Shown piece after piece: positions 18,591-26,835 of a stretch of DNA of 64,000 nt. Every line of letters begins with the position of its first letter. The first letter of the stretch is position 1. The position numbers and the translations under genes are program-made. Source of the DNA: Caulobacteraceae bacterium. GTDB lineage: Bacteria; Pseudomonadota; Alphaproteobacteria; Caulobacterales; Caulobacteraceae. The stretch lies in NCBI GenBank assembly GCA_947476555.1, contig CANJRI010000002.1:1-64000 (forward strand), read 5' to 3'. Under the pieces are notes generated by a model. The model did not search any database. It was not told the origin of the DNA and was given only the letters and a program-made list of their open reading frames with translations.

Positions 18591-18737
18591 GTGGGCGCCC
18601 CCGCCGACGTGGCGCTCATGGAACTGCGAACCGGGAAATTCGATTTCGTGGACAACTACAAGGGCGTGCGCACCGGCGCGCAGCGGCTGTTCCCCGCCGG
18701 AGTCGTGCTCGCCGGCAAGCAGGTGAAGGCCGCCTAG
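18591..18737 (+). pseudogene. 3'-terminal fragment of an amidohydrolase gene (duplicate of the 20560-20704 segment)
   Basis: VGAPADVALMELRTGKFDFVDNYKGVRTGAQRLFPAGVVLAGKQVKAA* aligns to the C-terminus of the gene at 19529-20704; no upstream amidohydrolase body. Confidence 0.85.
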
Positions 18738-18803
18738 AGCGCGTCCCGCCGAGGAAGAGCCAGCCGCAGGCGATCAGGACGCGCTCCAGAAGAAGAGCGA
18801 CGA

Positions 18804-18850
18804 GCCCGCTCATCCCGTCCGGCTTGATCCAAGCCGGACGGGACGGGCTC
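18804..18850. terminator. long bidirectional hairpin
   Basis: Perfect 12-bp stem CCCGTCCGGCTT (18814-18825) / AAGCCGGACGGG (18831-18842) with an outer GAGCCCG/CGGGCTC stem; lies between convergent ORF ends. Confidence 0.6.
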
Positions 18851-19329
18851 TAGCCCTTCTCCACGATGGCGTCGGCGAGGCGGTAGACCGTCTCGGCGGC
18901 GGCTTCCGGGCCGGAGGCGAGCACCAGACCGGCCGCGGCGTGGGCGAGCAGCTGGCGCAGGCGAAGGTCCCGTTCGGAGGGCCGGGCGCGGCGAAGCCAT
19001 CCGGCCACCAGGTCGGCGTGAACCATCCCTCTGACGCCCCCCGCAACATTCCCAGCGCGGCGAGCTGCAACGACGGCGGCAGCGCTCAAATTCGGGTCCT
19101 GCGCGATGCGCCTTGTGGCGTAGTCAACGCGCCGCTTCATCGCGGATCGGGCAGACGCCTCGGTTGCTCCGCTAAGAGCGGAGAGCCTGCCCCGTAGTTC
19201 CTCCCAATCGAGTCTCAATCGAGGGTCGCTCGGGTTCTTGAGGGCGTTCGGCTCGCTGACGGCCATCCCCATGCTGCGAAGGTACTCCCGTTCCGCCTTT
19301 TCGGCGCCTAGACGTCTTTCTCGGTTCAC
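18850..19329 (-). CDS. hypothetical protein whose C-terminal ~58 aa duplicates the small ORF at 20708-20893
   Basis: C-terminus DLVAGWLRRARPSERDLRLRQLLAHAAAGLVLASGPEAAAETVYRLADAIVEKG; the unrelated N-terminus may be a fusion. Confidence 0.5.
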   Translation of the reverse strand: MNRERRLGAEKAEREYLRSMGMAVSEPNALKNPSDPRLRLDWEELRGRLSALSGATEASARSAMKRRVDYATRRIAQDPNLSAAAVVAARRAGNVAGGVRGMVHADLVAGWLRRARPSERDLRLRQLLAHAAAGLVLASGPEAAAETVYRLADAIVEKG

Positions 19330-19528
19330 CGGGGAACTCCTTTGCAGAAGGATTGACGCCCTTGGCGGCGATCATGGGTGAGTGAGGGAAACAAAACAAG
19401 AACAAACAGGCCTGACGACTTCTGCTCAGCCCAAGTTTCTGTGGATCATCGCGGAGCCGCACCGGCCGTAGGCGTGCGCCGTTCCCGCGTATAGATTGCT
19501 TCCAAAGCTAAGATGGGAGGGCGATCCT

Positions 19529-20704
19529 ATGATAAGTCGACGCGGGTTGGCATTCGGCGCTGGGGCTTTGATGGTAGCCGGCGTCCCGGCGGCTCCCCGC
19601 GCCCAAGCGCAGACCTACGACCTGATCATCCGGGGTGGCCGGGTGATCGACCCCTCTGTCGGGCTCGACGCCATCCGGGACGTGGCGATCATGGGCACCT
19701 CCATCGTCGCGGTCGAACCGAACATCGCCGGCCCGGCGACCGAAACGATCGACGCGCGCGGCAAGATCGTGACCCCGGGGCTGATCGACATCCATAGCCA
19801 CGCGGCCAACAAACCGGAGTTTCCGGCCGCCGTCGTACGGGAGGGGATCACCGGCTGGATCGACGCCGGCTCGGTGGGAATGGACGACATCGATCGGGCC
19901 GTCGCCGTCGCGCGGGGCGCACCGGGGATCGCCCGGGTGCTGATCCACGTGGTCCGCGGCGGGGCGCTGAGCCGCGCCAATGCGCGCGACCTCAACAATA
20001 TCGACGTCGCCGGCACGCAAGGGGCGATCGCGCGTCATCGCGACATGGTCGTGGGCGTTAAGGTCCAGATCTCGGAGAACAACGCCGGCGGCAACGACCT
20101 CGAAACCCTAAGGCGCGCGCAGGAAATGGTCGGACCTTTTGGCCTGCCGATCATGGTCCATATCGGCCAGGGCCACTCGCCCATGCGCGCGGTCATGCCG
20201 TTGCTGAAGCGCGGCGACATCGTCACCCACCTCTACGCGCCGGCGCCGAACCCCATCTATGACGAACAGGGCCGGATATTCCCGGAGGTGATGGCGGCGC
20301 GTCGGCGCGGGGTCATCTTCGACTTCGGCAATGGCAGCAACGGTCACTACGAGTGGGCCACCACCGAGCGGGCGATGAAGACGGGCTTCTGGCCCGACAC
20401 CATCTCCACGGATTTCTTGAGCGTGAACCCCAGCGTCGTGGATTTCCCCAACGTCCTGTCCAAGTTCCTCTACCTGGGCATGCCGCTCAGCCAGGTCATC
20501 GCCTGTGGGACGGTGAACGCCGCGCGCGTGTTCCCCTGTTTCAGCGACCGGGGGACGCTCAACGTGGGCGCGCCGGCCGACGTGGCGCTCATGGAGCTGC
20601 GGACCGGGAGGTTCGATTTCGTGGATAACTTCAAGGCCGTGCGCACAGGGACCCAGCGACTGTTCCCCGCCGGGGTCGTGGTCGCGGGGAAGCGCGTGAC
20701 CTAG
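19529..20704 (+). CDS. exported amidohydrolase (dihydroorotase-like) with twin-arginine type signal
   Basis: MISRRGLAFGAGALMVAGVPAAPRAQA signal; TYDLIIRGGRVIDPSVGLDAIRDVAI...GKIVTPGLIDIHSHAA amidohydrolase motif. Confidence 0.85.
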   Translation: MISRRGLAFGAGALMVAGVPAAPRAQAQTYDLIIRGGRVIDPSVGLDAIRDVAIMGTSIVAVEPNIAGPATETIDARGKIVTPGLIDIHSHAANKPEFPAAVVREGITGWIDAGSVGMDDIDRAVAVARGAPGIARVLIHVVRGGALSRANARDLNNIDVAGTQGAIARHRDMVVGVKVQISENNAGGNDLETLRRAQEMVGPFGLPIMVHIGQGHSPMRAVMPLLKRGDIVTHLYAPAPNPIYDEQGRIFPEVMAARRRGVIFDFGNGSNGHYEWATTERAMKTGFWPDTISTDFLSVNPSVVDFPNVLSKFLYLGMPLSQVIACGTVNAARVFPCFSDRGTLNVGAPADVALMELRTGRFDFVDNFKAVRTGTQRLFPAGVVVAGKRVT

Positions 20705-20707
20705 CGC

Positions 20708-20893
20708 CTAGCCTTTTTCCACGATGGCGTCGGCGAGGCGGTAGACGGTTTCGGCCGCCGCCTCCGGGCCCGAGGCCAGAACGAGGCCGGCCGCGGCGTG
20801 GGCCAACAGCTGGCGCAGGCGCAGGTCGCGCTCGGCGGGACGAGCGCGGCGCAGCCAGCCGGCCACCAGGTCGGCGGGGCCCTCATCACCCAT
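20708..20893 (-). CDS. small conserved hypothetical protein (61 aa)
   Basis: MGDEGPADLVAGWLRRARPAERDLRLRQLLAHAAAGLVLASGPEAAAETVYRLADAIVEKG; second copy at 18850 differs mostly at synonymous positions. Confidence 0.65.
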   Translation of the reverse strand: MGDEGPADLVAGWLRRARPAERDLRLRQLLAHAAAGLVLASGPEAAAETVYRLADAIVEKG

Positions 20894-21143
20894 GGGATCC
20901 TCCGGCGCGAAACAGGGCGAGGGCCTGGACGCCCGCTTCCAGGACCACATCGATTTGGCGAGAGCCGGTGAGGCGCACCTCGCCGTCGGGGCCTTCCAGG
21001 ATGAGTTCGGGCCGGCGGCCGTTGTCGTAGGCGGCGAGCGAAAGGATCAGGCCTTCGGCGTCGGCGCGCGGGTCGCGCGGGCCGTCGTAGGCGAGCCAGG
21101 CGGCGTCGAAGGGGTGGCGGGTGTCGATGAGGGCGCGAAGCAT
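20886..21143 (-). CDS. hypothetical protein (85 aa)
   Basis: ORF overlaps the start of the downstream small ORF; operator-like repeats sit just upstream of its start. Confidence 0.55.
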   Translation of the reverse strand: MLRALIDTRHPFDAAWLAYDGPRDPRADAEGLILSLAAYDNGRRPELILEGPDGEVRLTGSRQIDVVLEAGVQALALFRAGGSHG

Positions 21144-21238
21144 TCACGGCTCCAGTTGAGGCCGCAAGTCTCGCAAAATAGCATGTCGGATTGCAAGACT
21201 TATTTCTCGCAAAAACGACAATAAGAAAGTAAGTGGCG

Positions 21239-21565
21239 TCAGTCCTCGGTGCCGGTCCGGTTCAGGACGCGGAGCAGGCGGACGGCCTCGGCCTTGCGGT
21301 CAGGCGCCACGTCGGTGATCGCCTCGAGGATCGCGAGGTCGGCGTCCTCGGGCGCGAACTCCAGCAGGAAGCCGGGGCGGGTCTCCAGGGCAGGGGCCAG
21401 TTTATAGAGCCACTTGTCGGAGAGCCGACGGCCGCCGCTCTCCAGCAGGGAGATCACATTGTCGGTGGTGCCGATGCGGGTGGCGAGCTCGGCCTGGGTC
21501 ATGCGCCGATGCTCCCGCCAGGCGCGCAGGTGGTTGGCGGCGATTCGCTTGGTCTTACCGGCCAT
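21239..21565 (-). CDS. XRE-family HTH repressor (phage-type)
   Basis: RAWREHRRMTQAELATRIGTTDNVISLLESGGRRLSDKWLYKLA HTH; divergent from the DnaA-like gene. Confidence 0.8.
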   Translation of the reverse strand: MAGKTKRIAANHLRAWREHRRMTQAELATRIGTTDNVISLLESGGRRLSDKWLYKLAPALETRPGFLLEFAPEDADLAILEAITDVAPDRKAEAVRLLRVLNRTGTED

Positions 21566-21634
21566 CCTCTCCTTATGCGAGGAATTCTGTGGATAGTCCA
21601 GACCGCCCCGGCGGATTCATCTTGGCCCTTAACC

Positions 21635-21647
21635 TCGCAATATGCGA
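21635..21647. promoter_or_regulatory. perfect inverted-repeat operator TCGCA-ATA-TGCGA
   Basis: Located in the XRE / DnaA-like divergent intergenic region, immediately upstream of the ATG at 21660. Confidence 0.6.
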
Positions 21648-21659
21648 ATAGAACAATCA

Positions 21660-22046
21660 ATGAACACAACCACAGGTCCGGAGATGTCTTCGATGCCCAA
21701 GTTCGCCGGCCACGTCGGCCATGTGGCCCAGGTGATGGCCGCCAGCGCCGGCCTGGGCTTTGCCGGCGGGGAGGCGCGCGGCGAGGCCGCCGGCCTCCGG
21801 AGCCTGCTGGAGGCGGTGGGCCGGGCCCACGGCGTGGCCTCCGACCACCTGCTGGCGGGACGCAAGCTGAAGCGGCTGGCGGTGGCGCGGCAGGACTTCA
21901 TGTGGCGGGCGCGGCAGGTGAGGGCCGCGGACGGCGCCCGGCGCTACAGCCTGCCGATGATCGCCAGGTTCCTGGGCCTGAAGGACCACACCACCATCCT
22001 GTGGGGCGCGCGGCGGCATCAGGCGCGGCTGGAGGGCGGGCGATGA
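21660..22046 (+). CDS. DnaA domain-IV-like (DnaA_C HTH) protein
   Basis: RQDFMWRARQVRAADGARRYSLPMIARFLGLKDHTTILWGARRH matches the DnaA C-terminal DNA-binding signature (GxRDHTTVLHA). Confidence 0.75.
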   Translation: MNTTTGPEMSSMPKFAGHVGHVAQVMAASAGLGFAGGEARGEAAGLRSLLEAVGRAHGVASDHLLAGRKLKRLAVARQDFMWRARQVRAADGARRYSLPMIARFLGLKDHTTILWGARRHQARLEGGR

Positions 22047-22626
22047 GCCACTTGATCCCGCCGGGCCTGGACGAGGCGGACGGTACGGCGCCGATCGAGG
22101 CGCCGCGCTGGTTCGCGGTGTTCACCCAGCCGAAGGCCAGCGGTGGGCGGAACTGGCGCTCAGCGAGGCCTTGCGGCGGCGCGACGCCTTCGGAGACCTG
22201 GCGGTCTGGCTGCCGGTGGAAACCCACTGGGCGCGGCATGCGCGGCGGCGGGAGCGGGTGAGCCGGCCGCTGTTCACCCGGTATCTGTTCGTGCGCCTAC
22301 GTGAGGCCGATCTGCACGTGGTGAAGGGCTGCGACGGGGTTGACGACCTGGTGCGCTCCGGCGGCCGGGCGCGGCCGGTGGATCCCGGGCGGCTGGAGGA
22401 GTTGCGGCGGGCTGAGGCGTTGGGCGTGTTCGATCTGACGCGCCGCGCCGAGGCGGCGGGGCCGTTCCGGGCGGGCGAGGCGATCGAGGTGAAGCTAGGC
22501 AAGCTCTCCGGCTGGCCCGGGAAGGTGCTGGGCATGGGCGGCGAGGGACGGGTTCGGGTGCTCCTATCCATGTTCGGCAGGGGCCACATCAAGGAATTGG
22601 ACCTGCGTGAGGTGCGCGCGGCGTGA
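22043..22626 (+). pseudogene. NusG-like transcription (anti)termination protein, apparent single-base frameshift near 22137
   Basis: Frame 1: MSHLIPPGLDEADGTAPIEAPRWFAVFTQPKA; then after a shift: ELALSEALRRRDAFGDLAVWLPVETHWARHARRRERVSRPLFTRYLFVRL...GLSGWPGKVLGM...VRVLLSMFGR. Confidence 0.7.
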
Positions 22627-23050
22627 GCGCCGTACATCCACAGGAAAATGAGAACAAAACAAGAATTTTCCGTGCACCCCGGGGCCGGATGCGCTATATT
22701 GAAGACCGTGGCAGTACCCGCGCCGGCCCGTTGAGGCCGGGGCGCTGTGGACCCCAGGTGACGGCGGACTTCCCTCGCGGAAGGGGCCGATCACCCCGGC
22801 GGCGGCCTATGGCCCAAAGCCGGCGCTGAGCCACCGAGACACCGATCATCGAGACAGCCCGCCGCCGCACACACGAGCCAGCGCGACCGCGCCTGATGTC
22901 CACGAGAGCGGGCCAGGCGGGCTTTCCCATCCTCTCCCGTCGCCATTCGGGGGAGGCGGCCCGGAAAGGCCAGGAGGGGGCGGCGCGAGCGCGTCCCTCC
23001 CCGCGCCTGACCGCGGCGCCCCCTCCGACTTTCCTCGACGGAGCGACAGC

Positions 23051-23209
23051 ATGGACGAAGCGGAACGCGCGGCCCTGGAGGCCGAGCTCATGGCGCTGCG
23101 CCGCAAGGCGGGGAAGCGCCGCGATATGCCTGGGTACGCCGCGAATGTGGCCGAGATCGACGCGCGGGTCGCGGAGATCCAGGCGGCACTGGAAGCGGAG
23201 GAGGCGTGA
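23051..23209 (+). CDS. small coiled-coil-like phage protein (52 aa)
   Basis: MDEAERAALEAELMALRRKAGKRRDMPGYAANVAEIDARVAEIQAALEAEEA; TGATG overlap with the next ORF. Confidence 0.55.
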   Translation: MDEAERAALEAELMALRRKAGKRRDMPGYAANVAEIDARVAEIQAALEAEEA

Positions 23210-23715
23210 TGGAGCGGTACCTTCGCGGGGTCCGGTCAGAGCGCGATCCCTACGGGCGGGAAGCGCCGACGGTGAACTATCTGCAGGATCCGCGTGGCGC
23301 GGTCTGGGTGGGGAGACAGCGGGTCGGCGTAGCGATCCCTCAGGCGCCCGGCAGTCTAGGCGGGGGTTTCCCAGACCGTAGCTCGATGGGTCGTGCCGGC
23401 AGATCAGCAGCCGATTGCCCCACTTGCCACGGAAGAAGGGCCCCGCCCCTCCCGGGCAACCCGTGGGACATGTTGGATGCCGTTCTGCGCCGGGATCGTG
23501 GAGGCCAGGGTTCTGCGGGCCCCGGGAAGCGGCGCTCGGATCAATGCGACAAGCAGTACGATCGAGACAGCGGCGTATGCAGAGGTCAACCAAACAAGCA
23601 GGCAAAAGAGCGGTGCTGGTCCAGCGCCAGCAGGCGTCTCGCTTGGTGCACGAGCCATCAGGGAGAAGTGGGTTATCCGAGGCTGGAAACCGATCCCTAC
23701 GGTCCGCCAGACTGA
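23206..23715 (+). CDS. hypothetical prophage-region protein; 3' half may be non-native
   Basis: ERYLRGVRSERDPYGREAPTVNYLQDPRGAVWVGRQRVGVAIP; overlaps the preceding small ORF. Confidence 0.35.
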   Translation: MMERYLRGVRSERDPYGREAPTVNYLQDPRGAVWVGRQRVGVAIPQAPGSLGGGFPDRSSMGRAGRSAADCPTCHGRRAPPLPGNPWDMLDAVLRRDRGGQGSAGPGKRRSDQCDKQYDRDSGVCRGQPNKQAKERCWSSASRRLAWCTSHQGEVGYPRLETDPYGPPD

Positions 23716-23782
23716 CCGATATTCCGCATTGTAAGCGGCAATGTTCGATATATGTTCTCGCCGTGAGCCAATCGGAGAGCAT

Positions 23783-24106
23783 ATGACGGTAATCGCCGAG
23801 ACCACCTTCGAACTCCTGGACACTGGGGAGAAGGTCCTCGTCCGGCTATTCGCTCCCAGGGTCGATGAAGGCACGACATGGGCTTGCCGGTTCGAAATCG
23901 GCGAGCCGATCGGCAAAGGCATGGACATATATGGAGAGGGGAGCTTGCAGGCGCTGGCCTTGGCTTTGCAAGGCCTCTCCACAAGGCTCTACAGCTCGGA
24001 GGAGTGGAAGGCGGGAAGGCTCGTAGCCGAGGGCGGCCGGCCCCGATCCTACCTGGGCATCCCGGCCTCCCAGTACTTCTTGGAAGAGGCGCCTTATCCG
24101 TTCTGA
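23783..24106 (+). CDS. hypothetical protein (DUF6968-like)
   Basis: MTVIAETTFELLDTGEKVLVRLFAPRVDEGTTWACRFEIGEPIGKGMDIYGEGSLQALALALQGLSTRLYSSEEW; family assignment from memory only. Confidence 0.5.
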   Translation: MTVIAETTFELLDTGEKVLVRLFAPRVDEGTTWACRFEIGEPIGKGMDIYGEGSLQALALALQGLSTRLYSSEEWKAGRLVAEGGRPRSYLGIPASQYFLEEAPYPF

Positions 24107-24170
24107 GGCTTCACGCTTCGAGCACCGCTCCCTGGGGGCGAAAAAACCCGAACATTCCCGGAGACCCACC

Positions 24171-24530
24171 ATGCCCGGCGGACGGCCGACGAAGTACCAT
24201 GCGCGACGCCCGGCCGAGGTGGCGGATGTGATGGGGCGGGGCTTCAGCCTCAGCGCCTACGCCGGCGAGATCGGGGTCTCGCGCTCCACCGTGGACGCCT
24301 GGCGGGCGGCCTATCCGGTGTTCGCCGAGGCGGTGCGGGTCGGGCAGGCCCGGCGGACGGCGAAGCTGGAGCGGGACCTGCTGGACCTGGAGTCCACCGG
24401 CCCGCGGATCACCGCGCGGCTCTTCGCCCTGAAGATGGCCGCCCCTGAGGAGTGGCGGGAGCAGGCCGCGCCGCCGCCAGAGCCGGTGAATGTGACAGTG
24501 AGGTTCGTGGACCCAGAGCCCCGGACCTGA
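24171..24530 (+). CDS. phage terminase small subunit
   Basis: MPGGRPTKYHARRPAEVADVMGRGFSLSAYAGEIGVSRSTVDAWRAAYPVFAEAVRVGQA; typical TerS HTH, followed by TerL. Confidence 0.75.
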   Translation: MPGGRPTKYHARRPAEVADVMGRGFSLSAYAGEIGVSRSTVDAWRAAYPVFAEAVRVGQARRTAKLERDLLDLESTGPRITARLFALKMAAPEEWREQAAPPPEPVNVTVRFVDPEPRT

Positions 24531-24544
24531 CCACGGAGGATCGC

Positions 24545-25030
24545 ATGGACCCTTTGGTGGACGTGCCCACGGCGTTCCGCTTCCTCTGGGACGAGACCGC
24601 CGACGACGGGCTGCCGGTGCGCTACCGGGCGGCGTTCGGAGGGCGGGGGTCGGCCAAGAGCCACAGCTTCTGTCAGGCGCTGGTGCTGAAGGCGGCTGAT
24701 ACGCCGCTACGGATCGGGTGCTACCGCGAGGTGCAGCGTTCGATCCGCGACAGCGTCAAGCGGCTGCTGGACGACAAGATCGCGGCGGCGGGGCTCTCCC
24801 ACGCCTTCCAATCCACGGACTCCGAGATCCGCGGGACCAATGGCAGCCTGTTCATCTTAGCGGGGCTGCGGAACAACCCGGACGCGGTGAAGTCCACCGA
24901 GGGGCTGGATATCGCCGCGGTGTTCGAGGCCAACCGGGTGTCGCGCCGCTCCTGGGATCTGCTGATCCCGACGGTGCGCAGGCCCGGATCGGAGATCTGG
25001 GCCGCGCGCCTCTCTTGGTCGCCGGAGGCT
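24545..25030 (+). pseudogene. phage terminase large subunit, N-terminal ATPase part only (truncated)
   Basis: AAFGGRGSAKSHSFCQ (Walker A), GCYREVQRSIRDSVKRLLDDKI, NNPDAVKSTEGLDIAAVFEANRVSRRSWDLLIPTVRRPGSEIW; similarity ends at about 25020. The track ORF 24452-25489 continues only as antisense of the methyltransferase. Confidence 0.85.
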
Positions 25031-25811
25031 AAGGCGCCTGGAAGACATATTCTGCGCAGCCGGAGCCGAACAGGCCGAGGCTGCCGCCGCCCGGGGATCG
25101 GTGGGAGAGCAATCGCCACCCCACCAGGGTCTCGACCTCGGTCCGACTGGCGCTTTCATAGGGCCAGCCGCCCATCCAGTCGTGCAGGTCGTGCTCGACC
25201 TCCATGCCGCGGTCCTGGGGAGGCTGCTGCTTCTCGCCGACCAGAAAGCCATAGGCGCGGCGCGCGGCATGGTAGAGCCACCGGGCGCCGCCCTGAACGA
25301 ACCTGGGCGCGCGGGCGTAGAGGCGCTTTTCGACCTTCCAGGCCCAGCATAGGTGGGTCTTCTCGTAGATGGCGATCGCGAGGAGCCCGCCGGGCGCGAC
25401 GAGGCTGGCGGCCTTGCGGATCGCTCGCGCCATGTCGCCGGTATGGTGCAGGACGCCCCACGAATAGACGACATCGAAAGCGCCAGTGAGATCGAACACG
25501 CTCGCCGTCGCGGCGGTCCAAAGACCCGCCGGGGCGTAGCGGCCGAGCGTGGCCTGGGCCGCGGCCACCGAATTGGGGTCGATGTCCACGCAGGTCACAT
25601 GCCCTGCGCCGGCCCCGAGCATCGACAGAGCCGGCAAGCCGGAACCGCAGCCGACATCGAGGACGCGCTTGCCATTCAGTTGTCCGTCCGGGAACAGCCG
25701 GGCGATGCCTTCGTCGGACTTCGCGATGGCCTCCGCATCGACGGTCCTGGCGAAGGATCGCCAGTTCTCACCGAAAGCGAAGTGGGTGTCGGCGGCCGTC
25801 AGATCGGGCAT
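25029..25811 (-). CDS. class I SAM-dependent methyltransferase
   Basis: KRVLDVGCGSGLPALSMLGAGAGHVTCVDID...DVVYSWGVLHHTGDMARAIRKAASLVAPGGLLAIAIY. Confidence 0.85.
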   Translation of the reverse strand: MPDLTAADTHFAFGENWRSFARTVDAEAIAKSDEGIARLFPDGQLNGKRVLDVGCGSGLPALSMLGAGAGHVTCVDIDPNSVAAAQATLGRYAPAGLWTAATASVFDLTGAFDVVYSWGVLHHTGDMARAIRKAASLVAPGGLLAIAIYEKTHLCWAWKVEKRLYARAPRFVQGGARWLYHAARRAYGFLVGEKQQPPQDRGMEVEHDLHDWMGGWPYESASRTEVETLVGWRLLSHRSPGGGSLGLFGSGCAEYVFQAP

Positions 25812-25829
25812 GTTTCGCCGATAACATGC

Positions 25830-26759
25830 CTATGCGGGCTTGACGATCTCGACCAGCAGGCTGTGGCCGCAGAGGCCCATCCGGCGGGTCAGGGCGCCCG
25901 TCCACAGCCAGGCGAGAGGCCGGGCCGTGAGGATCCGGCTGAGGATTTTGACCGGGACAGAGCCCGGCCGGCGGCGGCGCATGGCGAGCAGGATCTGGTG
26001 CAGGGAAGGGGGCTCGATCTCCACCCTGGACGAGGCCGCCTCCAGCATTTCGGCGAGGGCCGGAAGCTGGCCTGCCGACCAGCGGGTGAGGTGGTGCGGC
26101 GGGTGCTCGAAGGAGGTGAGGTCCTCGGCGGGGCGGTCTCGGTTGGGCACGGTGAGGTAGAGCCGGCCGCCGGGCTTCAGGGCGGCCCACGCGGCGGCCA
26201 GGAAGGGGCGAGGCTCTTTCAGATGTTCCAACACCTGGAAGGAACAGACGACGTCGAAGGACGCTGGCCGCGTGGGCGCGAAGGCCTCGATGGTTTCCAT
26301 GTGGATGGTCGCGCCCCGCTGGCGGGCCATGCCGGCGCCGACGTGGTTGAGCTCCAGGCCTTCCCCCACGATTCCGCGCCGGGCCGCCTTGGCGAGGAAG
26401 GCGCCGTTGCCGGCGCCGATGTCGAGAAGCCGCTCGCCTGGGGAAACCCGAGACAGCACCTGTTCGAAATCCCACTTGTCCTCGACATAGGCCGAGGCGT
26501 TGGCGGCGATCAGCTCGTCATGGAAGGCGCCCCCGCCGGCGATGGCCGGGCTGAAGTAATCGAGGCCACAGCCCTCGCACCGACGCAGCTCTGTGACCTC
26601 AGCGGGAGTGAGGGAGGCGCGCAGCTGGGGGCTGAAGGTCACACCCCATTCCTCGCCGTACCATTCCCAGATGCGGTCGAAGGCGATCCGGCTGCGCACA
26701 GCGAACGCCACGTCGCCGCATAGGGGACACCCGGTCCCCGGCTGCCAATGCTTGCTCAT
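25830..26759 (-). CDS. class I SAM-dependent methyltransferase with N-terminal zinc-ribbon-like CxxC
   Basis: CPLCGD...CEGCGLDYFSP...ERLLDIGAGNGAFLAKAARRG...FDVVCSFQVLEHLKEPRPFLAAAWAALKPGGRLYLTVPN. Confidence 0.85.
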   Translation of the reverse strand: MSKHWQPGTGCPLCGDVAFAVRSRIAFDRIWEWYGEEWGVTFSPQLRASLTPAEVTELRRCEGCGLDYFSPAIAGGGAFHDELIAANASAYVEDKWDFEQVLSRVSPGERLLDIGAGNGAFLAKAARRGIVGEGLELNHVGAGMARQRGATIHMETIEAFAPTRPASFDVVCSFQVLEHLKEPRPFLAAAWAALKPGGRLYLTVPNRDRPAEDLTSFEHPPHHLTRWSAGQLPALAEMLEAASSRVEIEPPSLHQILLAMRRRRPGSVPVKILSRILTARPLAWLWTGALTRRMGLCGHSLLVEIVKPA

Positions 26760-26835
26760 CGACGGGCTCTTATCACGGGAGTCGGCGGCGCGTCGCCTGC
26801 CGGCCCACCTCACCGCAAATCCCAAAGGAGCGCAG

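Noticed and set aside
23404-23658. Minus-strand ORF with one TM segment (PLFCLLVWLTSAYAAVSIVLLVALI)
   Set aside because: Overlaps another weak ORF on the opposite strand; neither has homology I recognise.
25353-26723. 456-aa plus-strand ORF in the prophage gap
   Set aside because: Antisense to two methyltransferases with clear SAM-binding motifs; composition typical of shadow ORFs.
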